DNA from: Corella eumyota
Taxonomy: Eukaryota; Chordata; Ascidiacea; Phlebobranchia; Corellidae
Assembly (NCBI GenBank): GCA_963082875.1
Contig: OY720102.1
Location: 4,960,001 to 5,024,000, forward strand
DNA: 64,000 nt
Direction of reading: 5' to 3'
Positions 1-15,100 of this stretch are shown one piece after another. The position numbers were made by a program, and so were the translations under genes. The notes below the pieces were generated by a model that had not been told where the DNA came from, made no database searches, and saw only the letters and a list, made by a program, of their open reading frames with translations. The stretch's first letter is position 1, and the number at the start of each line of letters is the position of its first letter.

Positions 1-187
1 ATAAAGTGGGCCAATAAAAATTTCAAAAAAATTGAAAAATTTAAATCGAATTTAAACCAAACCAATGGAACCGCACTGGTTTAAATATCCTATTTCAAAA
101 AAATTATGAAAAAATATTTAATATTAATAAAGTTATGACGTATTTACTGAATTTTCGTAAAATTTCAAATCCCGAAATTAAACATCT

Positions 188-292
188 TATTTGATGCGCA
201 TTGCCCTAACTAGCATAAGAGATAAAGAAATTTGCGAAAAAATCCAAAAATAAAAAAGTTAGGGCAAAAAATTCCTCCCCCCCCCCCCCCCA
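188..292. repeat. Representative monomer core: inverted CCCTAA/TTAGGG arms next to the C run
   Basis: In this monomer TTGCCCTAAC is followed about 60 bp later by its exact reverse complement GTTAGGGCAA, so a 10-bp stem with a ~60-nt loop is possible on either strand. The arms contain the hexamers CCCTAA and TTAGGG, the common metazoan telomere unit, once each. In most other monomers a second short inverted repeat follows, GGGCAA then seven bases then TTGCCC, running straight into the C run; this copy and some others have a shorter ATTCC linker instead. The same arrangement recurs in nearly every unit of the array, with few substitutions in the arms. Whether it is functional or simply inherited by each copy is unknown. 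Confidence 0.85.
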
Positions 293-3200
293 TAAATTGG
301 TACTATATAAAGTGGGCCAATAAAAATTTCAAAAAAATTGAAAAATTTAAATCGAATTTAAACCAAACCAATAGAACCGCACTGGTCTAAATATCCTATT
401 TCAAAAAAATTATGAAAAAATATTTAATATTAATAAAGTTATGACATATTTACTGAATTTTCTTAAAATTTCAAATCCCGAAATTAAACATCTTATTTGA
501 TGCGCATTGCCCTAACTAACATAAGAGATAAAGAAATTTGCGAAAAAATTCAAAAATAAAAAAGTTAGGGCAAAAAATTATTGCCTCCCCCCCCCCATAT
601 ATTGGTACTATATAAAGTGGGCCAATAAAAATTTCAAAAAAATTGCAAAATTTAAATCGAATTTAAACCAAACCATTAGAACCGCACTGGTCTAAATATC
701 CTATTTCAAAAAAATTATGAAAAAATATTTAATATTAATAAAGTTATGACATATTTACTGAATTTTCGTAAAATTTCAAATCCCGAAATTAAACATCTTA
801 TTTGATGCGCATTGCCCTAACTAACATAAGAGATAAAGAAATTTGCGAAAAAATCCAAAAATAAAAAAGTTAGAGCAAAAAATTCCTCCCCTCCCCCCAT
901 AAATTGGTACTATATAAAGTGGGCCAATAAAAATTTCAAAAATATTGAAAAATTTAAATCGAATTTAAACCAAACCAATAGAACCGCACTGGTCTAAATA
1001 TCCTATTTCAAAAAAATTATGAAAAAGTATTTAATATTAATAAAGTTATGACATATTTACTAAATTTTCGCAAAATTTCAAATCCCGAAATTAAACATCT
1101 TATTTGATGCGCATTGCCCTAACTAACTTAAGAGATAAAGAAATTTGCGAAAAAATCCAAAAATAAAAGAGTTAGGGCAAAAAATTATTGCCCCCTCCCC
1201 CCCCCCCATAAATTGGTACTATATAAAGTGGGCCAATAAAAATTTCAAAAAAATTGAAAAATTTAAATCGAATTTAAACCAAACCAATAGAACCGCACTG
1301 GTTTAAATATCCTATTTCAAAAAAAATTATGAAAAAATATTTAATATTAATAAAGTTATGATATATTTACTGAATTTTCGTAAAATTTCAAATCCCGAAA
1401 TTAAACATCTTATTTGATGCGCATTGCCCTAACTAGCATAAGAGATAAAGAAATTTGCGAAAAAATCCAAAAATAAAAAAGTTAGGGCAAAAAATTATTC
1501 CCCCCCCCCCCCCCCATAAATTGGTACTATATAAAGTGGGCCAATAAAAATTTCAAAAAAATTAAAACATTGAAATCGAATTTAAACCAAACCATTAGAA
1601 CCGCACTGGTCTAAATATCCTATTTCAAAAAAATTATGAAAAAATATTTAATATTAATAAAGTTATGACATATTTACTAAATTTTTGTAAAATTTCAAAT
1701 CCCGAAATTAAACATCTTATTTGATGCGCATTGCCCTAACTAACATAAGAGATAAAGAAATTTGAGAAAAAATTTAAAAATAAAAAAGTTAGGGCAAAAA
1801 ATTATTGCCCCCCCCCCCCCATAAATTGGTACTATATAAAGTGGGCCAATAAAAATTTCAAAAATATTGAAAAATTTAAATCGAATTTAAACCAAACCAA
1901 TGGAACCGCACTGGTTTAAATATCCTATTTCAAAAAAATTATGAAAAAATATTTAATATTAATAAAGTAATGACATATTTACTGAATTTTCGTAAAATTT
2001 CAAATCCCGAAATTAAACATCTTATTTGATGCGCATTGCCCTAACTAGCATAAGAGATAAAGGAATTTGCGAAAAAATCCAAAAATAAAAAAGTTTGGGC
2101 AAAAAATTATTGCCCCCACCCCCCATATATTGGTATTATATAAAGTGGGCCAATAAAAATTTCAAAAAAATTGAAAAATTTAAATCGAATTTAAACCAAA
2201 CCAATAGAACCGCACTGGTCTAAATATCCTATTTCAAAAAAATTATGAAAAAATATTTAATATTAATAAAGTTATGACATATTTACTGAATTTTCGTAAA
2301 ATTTCAAATCCCGAAATTAAACATCTTATTTGATGCGCATTGCCCTAACTAACATAAGAGATAAAGAAATTTGCGAAAAAATCCAAAAATAAAAAAGTTA
2401 GGGCAAAAAATTATTGCCCCCCCCCCCCCATAAATTGGTACTATATAAAGTGGGCCAATAAAATTTTTAAAAATATTGAAAAATTTAAATCGAATTTAAA
2501 CCAAACCAATAGAACCGCACTGGTCTAAATATTCTATTTCATAAATATTATGAAAAAATATTTAATATTAATAAAGTTATGACGTATTTACTGAATTTTC
2601 GTAAAATTTCAAATCCCGAAATTAAACATCTTATTTGATGCGCATTGCCCTAACTAGCATAAGAGATAAAAAAATTTGCGAAAAAATTCCTAAATTAAAA
2701 AAGTTAGGGCAAAAAATTATTGCCCCCCCCCCCATAAATTGGTACTATATAAAGTGGGCAAATAAAAATTTCAAAAAAATTAAAAAATTGAAATTTAATT
2801 TAAACCAAACCATTAGAACCGCACTGGTCTAAATATCCTATTTCAAAAAAATTATGAAAAAATATTTAATATTAATAAAGTTATGACGTATTTACTGAAT
2901 TTTCGTAAAATTTCAAATCCCGAAATTAAACATCTTATTTGATGCGCATTGCCCTAACTAACATAAGAAATAAAGAAATTTGCGAAAAAATCCAAAAATA
3001 AAAAAGTTAGGGCAAAAAATTATTGCCCCCCCCCCCCTCCATAAATTGGTACTATATAAGTTGGGCCAATAAAAATTTCAAAAATATTGAAAAATTTAAA
3101 TCGAATTTAAGCCAAACCAATAGAACCGCACTGGTCTAAATATCCTATTTCAAAAAAATTATGAAAAAATATTTAATATTAGTAAAGTAATGACATATTT

Positions 3201-6200
3201 ACTGAATTTTCGTAAAATTTCAAATCCCGAAATTAAACATCTTATTTGATGCGCATTGCCCTAACTAGCATAAGAGATAAAGGAATTTGCGAAAAAATCC
3301 AAAAATAAAAAAGTTAGGGCAAAAAATTATTGCCCCCCCCCCCCATAAATTGGTACTATATAAAGTGGGCCAAAAAAAATTTCAAAAAAATTGAAAAATT
3401 TAAATCGAATTTAAACCAAACCAATAGAACCGCACTGGTCTAAATATCCTATTTCAAAAAAAATTATGAAAAAATATTTAATATTAATAAAGTTATGACA
3501 TATTTACTAAATTTTCGTAAAATTTCAAATCCCGAAATTAAACATCTTATTTGATGCGCATTGCCCTAACTAACATAAGAGATAAAGAAATTTGCAAAAA
3601 ATTTCAAAAATAAAAGAGTTAGGGCAAAAAAGTATTGCCCCCCCATATATTGGTACTATATAAAGTGGGCCAATAAAAATTTCAAAAAAATTGAAAAATT
3701 TAAATCGAATTTAAACCAAACCAATATAACCGCACTGGTCTAAATATCCTATTTTAAAAAAATTATGAAAAAATATTTAATATTAATAAAGTTATGACAT
3801 ATTTACTGAATTTTCGTAAAATTTCAAATCCGGAAATTAAACATCTTATTTGATGCGCATTGCCCTAACTAACATAAGAGATAAAGAAATTTGCGAAAAA
3901 AAACAAAAATAAAAAAGTTAGGGCAAAAAATTATTGCCCCCCCCCATAAATTGGTACTATATAAAGTGGGCCAATAAAAATTTCAAAAAAATTGAAAAAT
4001 TTAAATCGAATTTAAACCAAACCAATAGAACCGCACTGGTCTAAATATCCTATTTCAAAAAAAATTATGAAAAAATATTTAATATTAATAAAGTTATGAC
4101 ATATTTACTAAATTTTCGTAAAATTTCAAATCCCGAAATTAAACATCTTATTTGATGCGCATTGCCCTAACTAACATAAGAGATAAAGAAATTTGCAAAA
4201 AATTCAAAAAATAAAAAAGTTAGGGCAAAAAATTATTGCCCCCCCTCATATATTGGTACTATATAAAGTGGGCCAATAAAAATTTCAAAAAAATTGAAAA
4301 ATTTAAATCGAATTTAAACCAAACCAATAGAACCGCACTGGTCTAAATATCCTATTTCAAAAAAATTATGAAAAAATATTTAATATTAATAAAGTTATGA
4401 CATATTTACTAAATTTTCGTAAAATTTCAAATCCCGAAATTAAACATCTTATTTGATGCGCATTGCCCTAACTAGCATAAGAGATAAAGAAATTTGCGAA
4501 AAAATCCAAAAATCAAAAAGTTAGGGCAAAAAATTATTGCCCCCCCCCCCCCCCCCCCACCATAAATTGGTACTATATAAAGTGGGCCAGTAAAAATTTC
4601 AAAAATATTGAAAAATTTAAATCGAATTTAAACCAAACCAATAGAACCGCACTGGTCTAAATATCCTATTTCAAAAAAATTATAAAAAAATATTTAATAT
4701 TAATAAAGTTATGACATATTTACTGAATTTTCGTAAAATTTCAAATCCCGAAATTAAACATCTTATTTGATGCGCATTGCCCTAACTAACATAAGAGATA
4801 AAGAAATTTGCGAAAAAATTCAAAAATAAAAAAGTTAGGGCAAAAAATTATTGCCTCCCCCCCCCCATATATTGGTACTATATAAAGTGGGCCAATAAAA
4901 ATTTCAAAAAAATTGCAAAATTTAAATCGAATTTAAACCAAACCATTAGAACCGCACTGGTCTAAATATTCTATTTCAAAAAAATTATGAAAAAATATTT
5001 AATATTAATAAAGTTATGACATATTTACTGAATTTTTGTAAAATTTCAAATCCCGAAATTAAACATCTTATTTGATGCGCATTGCCCTAACTAACATAAG
5101 AGATAAAGAAATTTGCGAAAAAATCCGAAAATAAAAAAGTTAGGGCAAAAAATTATTGCCCCCCCCCCCATAAATTGGTACTATATAAAGTGGGCCAATA
5201 AAATTTCAAAAAAATTGAAAAATTTAAATCGAATTTAAACCAAACCAATAGAACCGCACTGGTCTAAATATCCTATTTCAAAAAAATTATGAAAAAATAT
5301 TTAATATTAATAAAGTTATGACATATTTACTAAATTTTCGTAAAATTTCAAATCCCGAAATTAAACATCTTATTTGATGCGCATTGCCCTAACTAACACA
5401 AGATATAAAGAAATTTGCGAAAAAATCCAAAAATAAAAAAGTTAGGGCAAAAAATTATTGCCCACCCCCCCCATATATTGGTACTATATAAAGTGAGCCA
5501 ATAAAAATTTCAAAAATATTGAAAAATTTAAATCGAATTTAAACCAAACCAATAGAAACGCACTGGTCTAAATATCCTATTTTAAAAAAATTATGAAAAA
5601 ATATTTAATATTAATAAAGTTATGACATATTTACTGAATTTTCGTAAAATTTCAAATCCCGAAATTAAACTTCTTATTTGATGCGCATTGCCCTAACTAA
5701 CAAAAGAGATAAAGAAATTTGCGAAAAAATCCAAAAATCCAAAAGTTAGGGCAAAAAATTATTGCCCCCCCCCCCATATATTGGTAATATATAAAGTAGG
5801 CCAATAAAAATTTTTAAAAAAATTGAAAAATTTAAATCGAATTTCAACCAAACCTTTAGAACCGCACTGGTCTAAATATCTTATTTCAAAAAAATTATGA
5901 AAAAATATTTAATATTAATAAAGTTATGACATATTTACTAAATTTTCGTAAAATTTCAAATCCCGAAATTAAACATCTTATTTGATACGCATTGCCCTAA
6001 CTAACAAAAAAGATTAAGAAATTTACGAAAAAATCCAAAAATAAAAAAGTTAGGGCAAAAAATTATTGCCCTCCCCACATATATTGGTACTATATAAAGT
6101 GGGCCAATAAAAATTTCAAAAAAATTGAAAAATTTAAATCGAATTTAAACCAAACCAATAGAACCGCACTGGTCCAAATATCCTATTTCAAAAAAATTAT

Positions 6201-6720
6201 GAAAAAATATTTAATATTAATAAAGTTATGACATATTTACTGAATTTTCGTAAAATTTCAAATCCCGAAATTAAACATCTTATTTGATGCGCATTGCCCT
6301 AACTAACATAAGAGATAAAGAAATTTGCGAAAAAATCCAAAAATAAAAAAGTTAGGGCAAAAAATTATTGCCCCCCCCCCCCCATAAATTGGTACTATAT
6401 AAAGTGGGCCAATAAAAATTTCAAAAAAATTGAAAAATTTAAATCGAATTTAAACCAAACCAATAGAACCGCACTGGTCTAAATATCCTATTTCAAAAAA
6501 ATTATGAAAAAATATTTAATATTAATAAAGTTATGACATATTTACTAAATTTTCGTAAAATTTCAAATCCCGAAATTAAACATCTTATTTGATGCGCATT
6601 GCCCTAACTAGCATAAGAGATAAAGAAATTTGCGAAAAAATCCAAAAATAAAAAAGTTAGGGCAAAAAATTATTGCCCCCCCCCCCCCCACCCCCCATAA
6701 ATTGGTACTATATAAAGTGG

Positions 6721-8555
6721 GCAAATAAAAATTTCAAAAAAATTAAAAAATTGAAATCGAATTTAAACCAAACCATTAGAACCGCACTGGTCTAAATATC
6801 CTATTTCAAAAAAATTATGAAAAAATATTTAATATTAATAAAGTTATGACGTATTTACTGAATTTTCGTAAAATTTCAAATCCCGAAATTAAACATCTTA
6901 TTTGATGCGCATTGCCCTAACTAGCATAAGAGATAAAGAAATTTGCGAAAAAATCCAAAAATAAAAGAGTTAGGGCAAAAAATTCCTCCCCTCCCCCCAT
7001 AAATTGGTACTATATAAAGTGGGCCAATAAAAATTTCAAAAATATTGAAAAATTTAAATCGAATTTAAACCAAACCAATAGAACCGCACTGGTCTAAATA
7101 TCCTATTTCAAAAAAATTATAAAAAAATATCTAATATTAATAAAGTTATGACATATTTACTGAATTTTCGTAAAATTTCAAATCCCGAAATTAAACATCT
7201 TATTTGATGCGCATTGCCCTAACTAACATAAGAGATAAAGAAATTTGCGAAAAAATCCAAAAATAAAAAAGTTAGGGCAAAAAATTATTGCCCCCCCCCC
7301 CCCCATAAATTGGTACTATATAAAGTGGGCCAATAAAAATTTCAAAAAAATTGAAAAATTTAAATCGAATTTAAACCAAACCAATAGAACCGCACTGGTC
7401 TAAATATCCTATTTCAAAAAAATTATGAAAAAATATTTAATATTAATAAAGTTATGACATATTTACTAAATTTTCGTAAAATTTCAAATCCCGAAATTAA
7501 ACATCTTATTTGATGCGCATTGCCCTAACTAGCATAAGAGATAAAGAAATTTGCGAAAAAATCCAAAAATAAAAAAGTTAGGGCAAAAAATTATTGCCCC
7601 CCCCCCCCCCCCCATAAATTGGTACTATATAAAGTGGGCAAATAAAAATTTCAAAAAAATTAAAAAATTGAAATCGAATTTAAACCAAACCATTAGAACC
7701 GCACTGGTCTAAATATCCTATTTCAAAAAAATTATGAAAAAATATTTAATATTAATAAAGTTATGACGTATTTACTGAATTTTCGTAAAATTTCAAATCC
7801 CGAAATTAAACATCTTATTTGATGCGCATTGCCCTAACTAGCATAAGAGATAAAGAAATTTGCGAAAAAATCCAAAAATAAAAGAGTTAGGGCAAAAAAT
7901 TCCTCCCCTCCCCCCATAAATTGGTACTATATAAAGTGGGCCAATAAAAATTTCAAAAATATTGAAAAATTTAAATCGAATTTAAACCAAACCAATAGAA
8001 CCGCACTGGTCTAAATATCCTATTTCAAAAAAATTATAAAAAAATATCTAATATTAATAAAGTTATGACATATTTATTAAATTTTCGTAAAATTTCAAAT
8101 CCCGAAATTAAACATCTTATTTGATGCGCATTGCCCTAACTAACTTAAGAGATAAAGAAATTTTCGAAAAAATCCAAAAATAAAAGAGTTAGGGCAAAAA
8201 ATTATTGCCCCCTCCCCCCCCCCCATAAATTGGTACTATATAAAGTGGGCCAATAAAAATTTCAAAAAAATTGAAAAATTTAAATTGAATTTAAACCAAA
8301 CCAATGGAACCGCACTGGTTTAAATATCCTATTTCAAAAAAATTATGAAAAAATATTTAATATTAATAAAGTTATGATATATTTACTGAATTTTCGTAAA
8401 ATTTCAAATCCCGAAGTTAAACATCTTATTTGATGCGCATTGCCCTAACTAGCATAAGAGATAAAGAAATTTGCGAAAAAATCCAAAAATAAAAAAGTTA
8501 GGGCAAAAAATTCCTCCCCCCCTCCCCCATAAATTGGTACTATATAAAGTGGGCC
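6721..8555. repeat. Three-monomer block duplicated in tandem within the satellite
   Basis: The diagnostic variant GGGCAAATAAAAATTTC followed by an ATTAAAAAATTG block occurs at 6721 and again 917 bp later at 7638. In both places it is followed one unit later by the rarer linker ATTCCTCCCCTCC and then by a monomer with AAAAATATCTAATATT. The period of 917 bp is three monomers. Related versions of the same string of variants occur near 9,457 and 24,718, so this block has been copied several times. Limits are approximate. Confidence 0.75.
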
Positions 8556-11500
8556 AATAAAAATTTCAAAAAAATTGAAAAATTTAAATCGAATTTAAAC
8601 CAAACCAATAGAACCGCACTGGTCTAAATATCCTATTTCAAAAAAATTATGAAAAAATATTTAATATTAATAAAGTTATGACATATTTACTAAATTTTCG
8701 TAAAATTTCAAATCACGAAATTAAACATCTTATTTGATGCGCATTGCCCTAACTAACATAAGAGATAAAGAAATTTGAGAAAAAATCCAAAAATAAAAAA
8801 GTTAGGGCAAAAAATTATTGCCCCCCCCCTCCATAAATTGGTACTATATAAAGTGGGCCAATAAAAATTTCAAAAATATTGAAAAATTTAAATCGAATTT
8901 AAACCAAACCAATGGAACCGCACTGGTTTAAATATCCTATTTCAAAAAATTATGAAAAAATATTTAATACTAGTAAAGTTATGACGTATTTACTGAATTT
9001 TCGTAAAATTTCAAATCCCGAAATTAAACATCTTATTTGATGCGCATTACCCTAACTAACATAAGAGATAAAGAAATTTGCGAAAAAATCCAAAAATAAA
9101 AAAGTTAGGGCAAAAAATTATTGCCCCCCCCCCATAAATTGGTACTATATAAAGTGGGCAAATAAAAATTTCAAAAAAATTGAAAAATTTAAATCGAATT
9201 TAAACCAAACCAATAGAACCGCACTGGTCTAAATATTCTATTTCAAAAAAATTATGAAAAAATATTTAATATTAATAAAGTTATGACATATTTACTGAAT
9301 TTTCGTAAAATTTCAAATCCCGAAATTAAACATCTTATTTGATGCGCATTGCCCTAACTAACATAAGAGATAAAGAAATTTGCGAAAAAATCCAAAAATA
9401 AAAAAGTTAGAGCAAAAAATTATTGCCCCCCCCCCATAAATTGGTACTATATAAAGTGGGCAAATAAAAATTTCAAAAAAATTAAAACATTGAAATCGAA
9501 TTTAAACCAAACCATTAGAACCGCACTGGTCTAAATATCCTATTTCAAAAAAATTATGAAAAAATATTTAATATTAATAAAGTTATGACGTATTTACTGA
9601 ATTTTCGCAAAATTTCAAATCCCGAAATTAAACATCTTATTTGATGCGCATTGCCCTAACTAGCATAAGAGATAAAGAAATTTGCGAAAAAATCCAAAAA
9701 TAAAAGAGTTAGGGCAAAAAATTCCTCCCCTCCCCCCATAAATTGGTACTATATAAAGTGGGCCAATAAAAATTTCAAAAATATTGAAAAATTTAAATCG
9801 AATTTAAACCAAACCAATAGAACCGCACTGGTCTAAATATCCTATTTCAAAAAAATTATGAAAAAATATCTAATATTAATAAAGTTATGACATATTTACT
9901 AAATTTTCGTAAAATTTCAAATCCCGAAATTAAACATCTTATTTGATGCGCATTGCCCTAACTAACTTAAGAGATAAAGAAATTTGCGAAAAAATCCAAA
10001 AATAAAAAAGTTAGGGCAAAAAATTATTGCCCCCTCCCCCCCCCCATAAATTGGTACTATATAAAGTGGGCCAATAAAAATTTCAAAAAAATTGAAAAAT
10101 TTAAATCGAATTTAAACCAAACCAATAGAACCGCACTGGTTTAAATATCCTATTTCAAAAAAAATTATGAAAAAATATTTAATATTAATAAAGTTATGAT
10201 ATATTTACTGAATTTTCGTAAAATTTCAAATCCCGAAATTAAACATCTTATTTGATGCGCATTGCCCTAACTAGCATAAGAGATAAAGAAATTTGCGAAA
10301 AAATCCAAAAATAAAAAAGTTAGGGCAAAAAATTCCTCCCCCCCCCCCCCCCATAAATTGGTACTATATAAAGTGAGCCAATAAAAATTTCAAAAAAATT
10401 GAAAAATTTAAATCGAATTTAAACCAAACCAATAGAACCACACTGGTCTAAATATCCTATTTCAAAAAAATTATGAAAAAATATTTAATATTAATAAAGT
10501 TATGACATATTTACTAAATTTTCGTAAAATTTCAAATCCCGAAATTAAACATCTTATTTGATGCGCATTGCCCTAACTAACATAAGAGATAAAGAAATTT
10601 GAGAAAAAATTTAAAAATAAAAAAGTTAGGGCAAAAAATTATTGCCCCCCCCCCCCATAAATTGGTACTATATAAAGTGGGCCAATAAAAATTTCAAAAA
10701 AATTGAAAAATTTAAATCGAATTTAAACCAAACCAATAGAACCGCACTGGTCTAAATATCCTATTTCAAAAAAATTATGAAAAAATATTTAATATTAATA
10801 AAGTTATGACATATTTACTGAATTTTCGTAAAATTTCAAATCCCGAAATTAAACATCTTATTTGATGCGCATTGCCCTAACTAACATAAGAGATAAAGAA
10901 ATTTGCGAAAAAATCCAAAAATAAAAAAGTTAGGGTAAAAAATTATTGCCCCCCCCCCCCATAAATTGGTACTATATAAAGTGGGCCAATAAAATTTTTA
11001 AAAATATTGAAAAATTTAAATCGAATTTAAACCAAACCAATAGAACCGCACTGGTCTAAATATTCTATTTCAAAAATATTATGAAAAAATATTTAATATT
11101 AATAAAGTTATGACATATTTACTGAATTTTCGTAAAATTTCAAATCCCGAAATTAAACATCTTATTTGATGCGCATTGCCCTAACTAGCATAAGAGATAA
11201 AGGAATTTGCAAAAAAATCCAAAAATAAAAAAGTTAGGGCAAAAAATTATTGCCCCCACCCCCCATATATTGGTATTATATAAAGTGGGCCAATAAAAAT
11301 TTCAAAAAAATTGAAAAATTTAAATCGAATTTAAACCAAACCAATAGAACCGCACTGGTCTAAATATCCTATTTCAAAAAAAATTATGAAAAAATATTTA
11401 ATATTAATAAAGTTATGACATATTTACTGAATTTTCGTAAAATTTCAAATCCCGAAATTAAACATCTTATTTGATGCGCATTGCCCTAACTAACATAAGA

Positions 11501-12187
11501 GATAAAGAAATTTGCGAAAAAATCCAAAAATAAAAAAGTTAGGGTAAAAAATTATTGCCCCCCCCCCCCATAAATTGGTACTATATAAAGTGGGCCAATA
11601 AAATTTTTAAAAATATTGAAAAATTTAAATCGAATTTAAACCAAACCAATAGAACCGCACTGGTCTAAATATTCTATTTCAAAAATATTATGAAAAAATA
11701 TTTAATATTAATAAAGTTATGACGTATTTACTGAATTTTCGTAAAATTTCAAATCCCGAAATTAAACATCTTATTTGATGCGCATTGCCCTAACTAGCAT
11801 AAGAGATAAAGAAATTTGCGAAAAAATTCCTAAAATAAAAGAGTTAGGGCAAAAAATTATTGCCCCCCCCCCCCCCATAAATTGGTACTATATAAAGTGG
11901 GCCAATAAAAATTTCAAAAATATTGAAAAATTTAAATCGAATTTAAACTAAACCAATAGAACCGCACTGGTCTAAATATTCTATTTCAAAAATATTATGA
12001 AAAAATATTTAATATTAATAAAGTTATGACGTATTTACTGAATTTTCGTAAAATTTCAAATCCCGAAATTAAACATCTTATTTGATGCGCATTGCCCTAA
12101 CTAGCATAAGAGATAAAGAAATTTGCGAAAAAATCCAAAAATAAAAAAGTTAGGGCAAAAAATTATTGCCCCCCCCCCCCCCCCCCC

Positions 12188-15100
12188 ACCATAAATTAGT
12201 ACTATATAAAGTGGGCCAGTAAAAATTTCAAAAATATTGAAAAATTTAAATCGAATTTAAACCAAATCAATAGAACCGCACTGGTCTAAATATCCTATTT
12301 CAAAAAAATTATAAAAAAATATTTAATATTAATAAAGTTATGACATATTTACTGAATTTTCGTAAAATTTCAAATCCCGAAATTAAACATCTTATTTGAT
12401 GCGCATTGCCCTAACTAACATAAGAGATAAAGAAATTTGCGAAAAAATCCGAAAATAAAAAAGTTAGGGCAAAAAATTATTGCCCCCAACCCCATAAATT
12501 GGTACTATATAAAGTGGGCCAATAAAATTTCAAAAAAATTGAAAAATTTAAATCGAATTTAAACCAAACCAATAGAACCGCACTGGTCTAAATATCCTAT
12601 TTCAAAAAAATTATGAAAAAATATTTAATATTAATAAAGTTATGACATATTTACTAAATTTTCGTAAAATTTCAAATCCCGAAATAAAACATCTTATTTG
12701 ATGCGCATTGCCCTAACTAACACAAGATACAAAGAAATTTGCGAAAAAATCCAAAAATAAAAAAGTTAGGGCAAAAAATTATTGCCCACCCCCCCCATAT
12801 ATTGGTACTATATAAAGTGAGCCAATAAAAATTTCAAAAATATTGAAAAATTTAAATCGAATTTAAACCAAACCAATAGAACCGCACTGGTCTAAATATC
12901 CTATTTTAAAAAAATTATGAAAAAATATTTAATATTAATAAAGTTATGACATATTTACTGAATTTTCGTAAAATTTCAAATCCCGAAATTAAACTTCTTA
13001 TTTGATGCGCATTGCCCTAACTAACATAAGAGATAAAGAAATTTGCGAAAAAATCCAAAAATAAAAAAGTTAGGGCAAAAAATTATTGCCCCCCCCCCCC
13101 CATAAATTGGTACTATATAAAGTGGGCCAAAAAAAAATTCAAAAAAATTGAAAAATTTAAATCGAATTTAAACCAAACCAATAGAACCGCACTGGTCTAA
13201 ATATCCTATTTCAAAAAAAATTATGAAAAAATATTTAATATTAATAAAGTTATGACATATTTACTAAATTTTCGTAAAATTTCAAATCCCGAAATTAAAC
13301 ATCTTATTTGATGCGCATTGCCCTAACTAACATAAGAGATAAAGAAATTTGCAAAAAATTCCAAAAATAAAAGAGTTAGGGCAAAAAATTATTGCCCCCC
13401 CATATATTGGTACTATATAAAGTGGGCCAATAAAAATTTCAAAAAAATTGAAAAATTTAAATCGAATTTAAACCAAACCAATAGAACCGCACTGGTCTAA
13501 ATATCCTATTTTAAAAAAATTATGAAAAAATATTTAATATTAATAAAGTTATGACATATTTACTGAATTTTTGTAAAATTTCAAATCCCGAAATTAAACA
13601 TCTTATTTGATGCGCATTGCCCTAACTAACATAAGAGATAAAGAAATTTGCGAAAAAAAACAAAAATAAAAAAGTTAGGGCAAAAAATTATTGCCCCCCC
13701 CTCATAAATTGGTACTATATAAAGTGGGCCAATAAAAATTTCAAAAAAATTCAAAAATTTAAATCGAATTTAAACCAGACCAATAGAACCGCACTGGTCT
13801 AAATATCCTATTTCAAAAAAAATTATGAAAAAATATTTAATATTAATAAAGTTATGACATATTTACTAAATTTTCGTAAAATTTCAAATCCCGAAATTAA
13901 ACATCTTATTTGATGCGCATTGCCCTAACTAACATAAGAAATAAAGAAATTTGCGAAAAAAAACAAAACTAAAAAAGTTAGGGCAAAAAATTATTGCCCC
14001 CCCCCCCCCCATAAATTGGTAATATATAAAGTGGGCCAATAAAAATTTCAAAAAAATTGAAAAATTTAAATCGAATTTAAACCAAACCAATAGAACCGCA
14101 CTGGTCTAAATATCCTATTTCAAAAAAAATTATGAAAAAATATTTAATATTAATAAAGTTATGACATATTTACTAAATTTTCGTAAAATTTCAAATCCCG
14201 AAATTAAACATCTTATTTGATGCGCATTGCCCTAACTAACATAAGAGATAAAGAAATTTGCAAAAAATTCAAAAAATAAAATAGTTAGGGCAAAAAATTA
14301 TTGCCCCCCCCCCCCATATATTGGTACTATATAAAGTGGGCAAATAAAAATTTCAAAAAAATTGAAAAATTTAAATCAAATTTAAACCAAACCAATAGAA
14401 CCGCACTGGTCTAAATATCCTATTTCAAAAAAATTATGAAAAAATATTTAATATTAATAAAGTTATGACATATTTACTAAATTTTCGTAAAATTTCAAAT
14501 CCCGAAATTAAACATCTTATTTGATGCGCATTGCCCTAACTAGCATAAGAGATAAAGAAATTTGCGAAAAAATTCCTAAAATAAAAGAGTTAGGGCAAAA
14601 AATTATTGCCCCCCCCCCCCCATAAATTGGTACTATATAAAGTGGGCCAATAAAAATTTCAAAAATATTGAAAAATTTAAATCGAATTTAAACCAAACCA
14701 ATGGAACCGCACTGGTTTAAATATACTATTTCAAAAAAATTATGAAAAAATATTTAATACTAGTAAAGTTATGACGTATTTACTGAATTTTCGTAAAATT
14801 TCAAATCCCGAAATTAAACATCTTATTTGATGCGCATTGCCCTAACTAGCATAAGAGATAAAGAAATTTGCGAAAAAATCCAAAAATAAAAAAGTTAGGG
14901 CAAAAAATTATTGCCCCCCCCCCCCCCCATAAATTGGTACTATATAAAGTGGGCCAATAAAATTTTTAAAAATATTGAAAAATTTAAATCGAATTTAAAC
15001 TAAACCAATAGAACCGCACTGGTCTAAATATTCTATTTCAAAAATATTATGAAAAAATATTTAATATTAATAAAGTTATGACGTATTTACTGAATTTTCG

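Noticed and set aside
2635-2832. Open frame of 65 codons inside the satellite, with similar ones at 23,104, 25,556 and 23,971
   Set aside because: They are read-through of the repeat; the C run gives proline or glycine tracts. Most monomers have stops or shifts in the C run, and there is no domain content.
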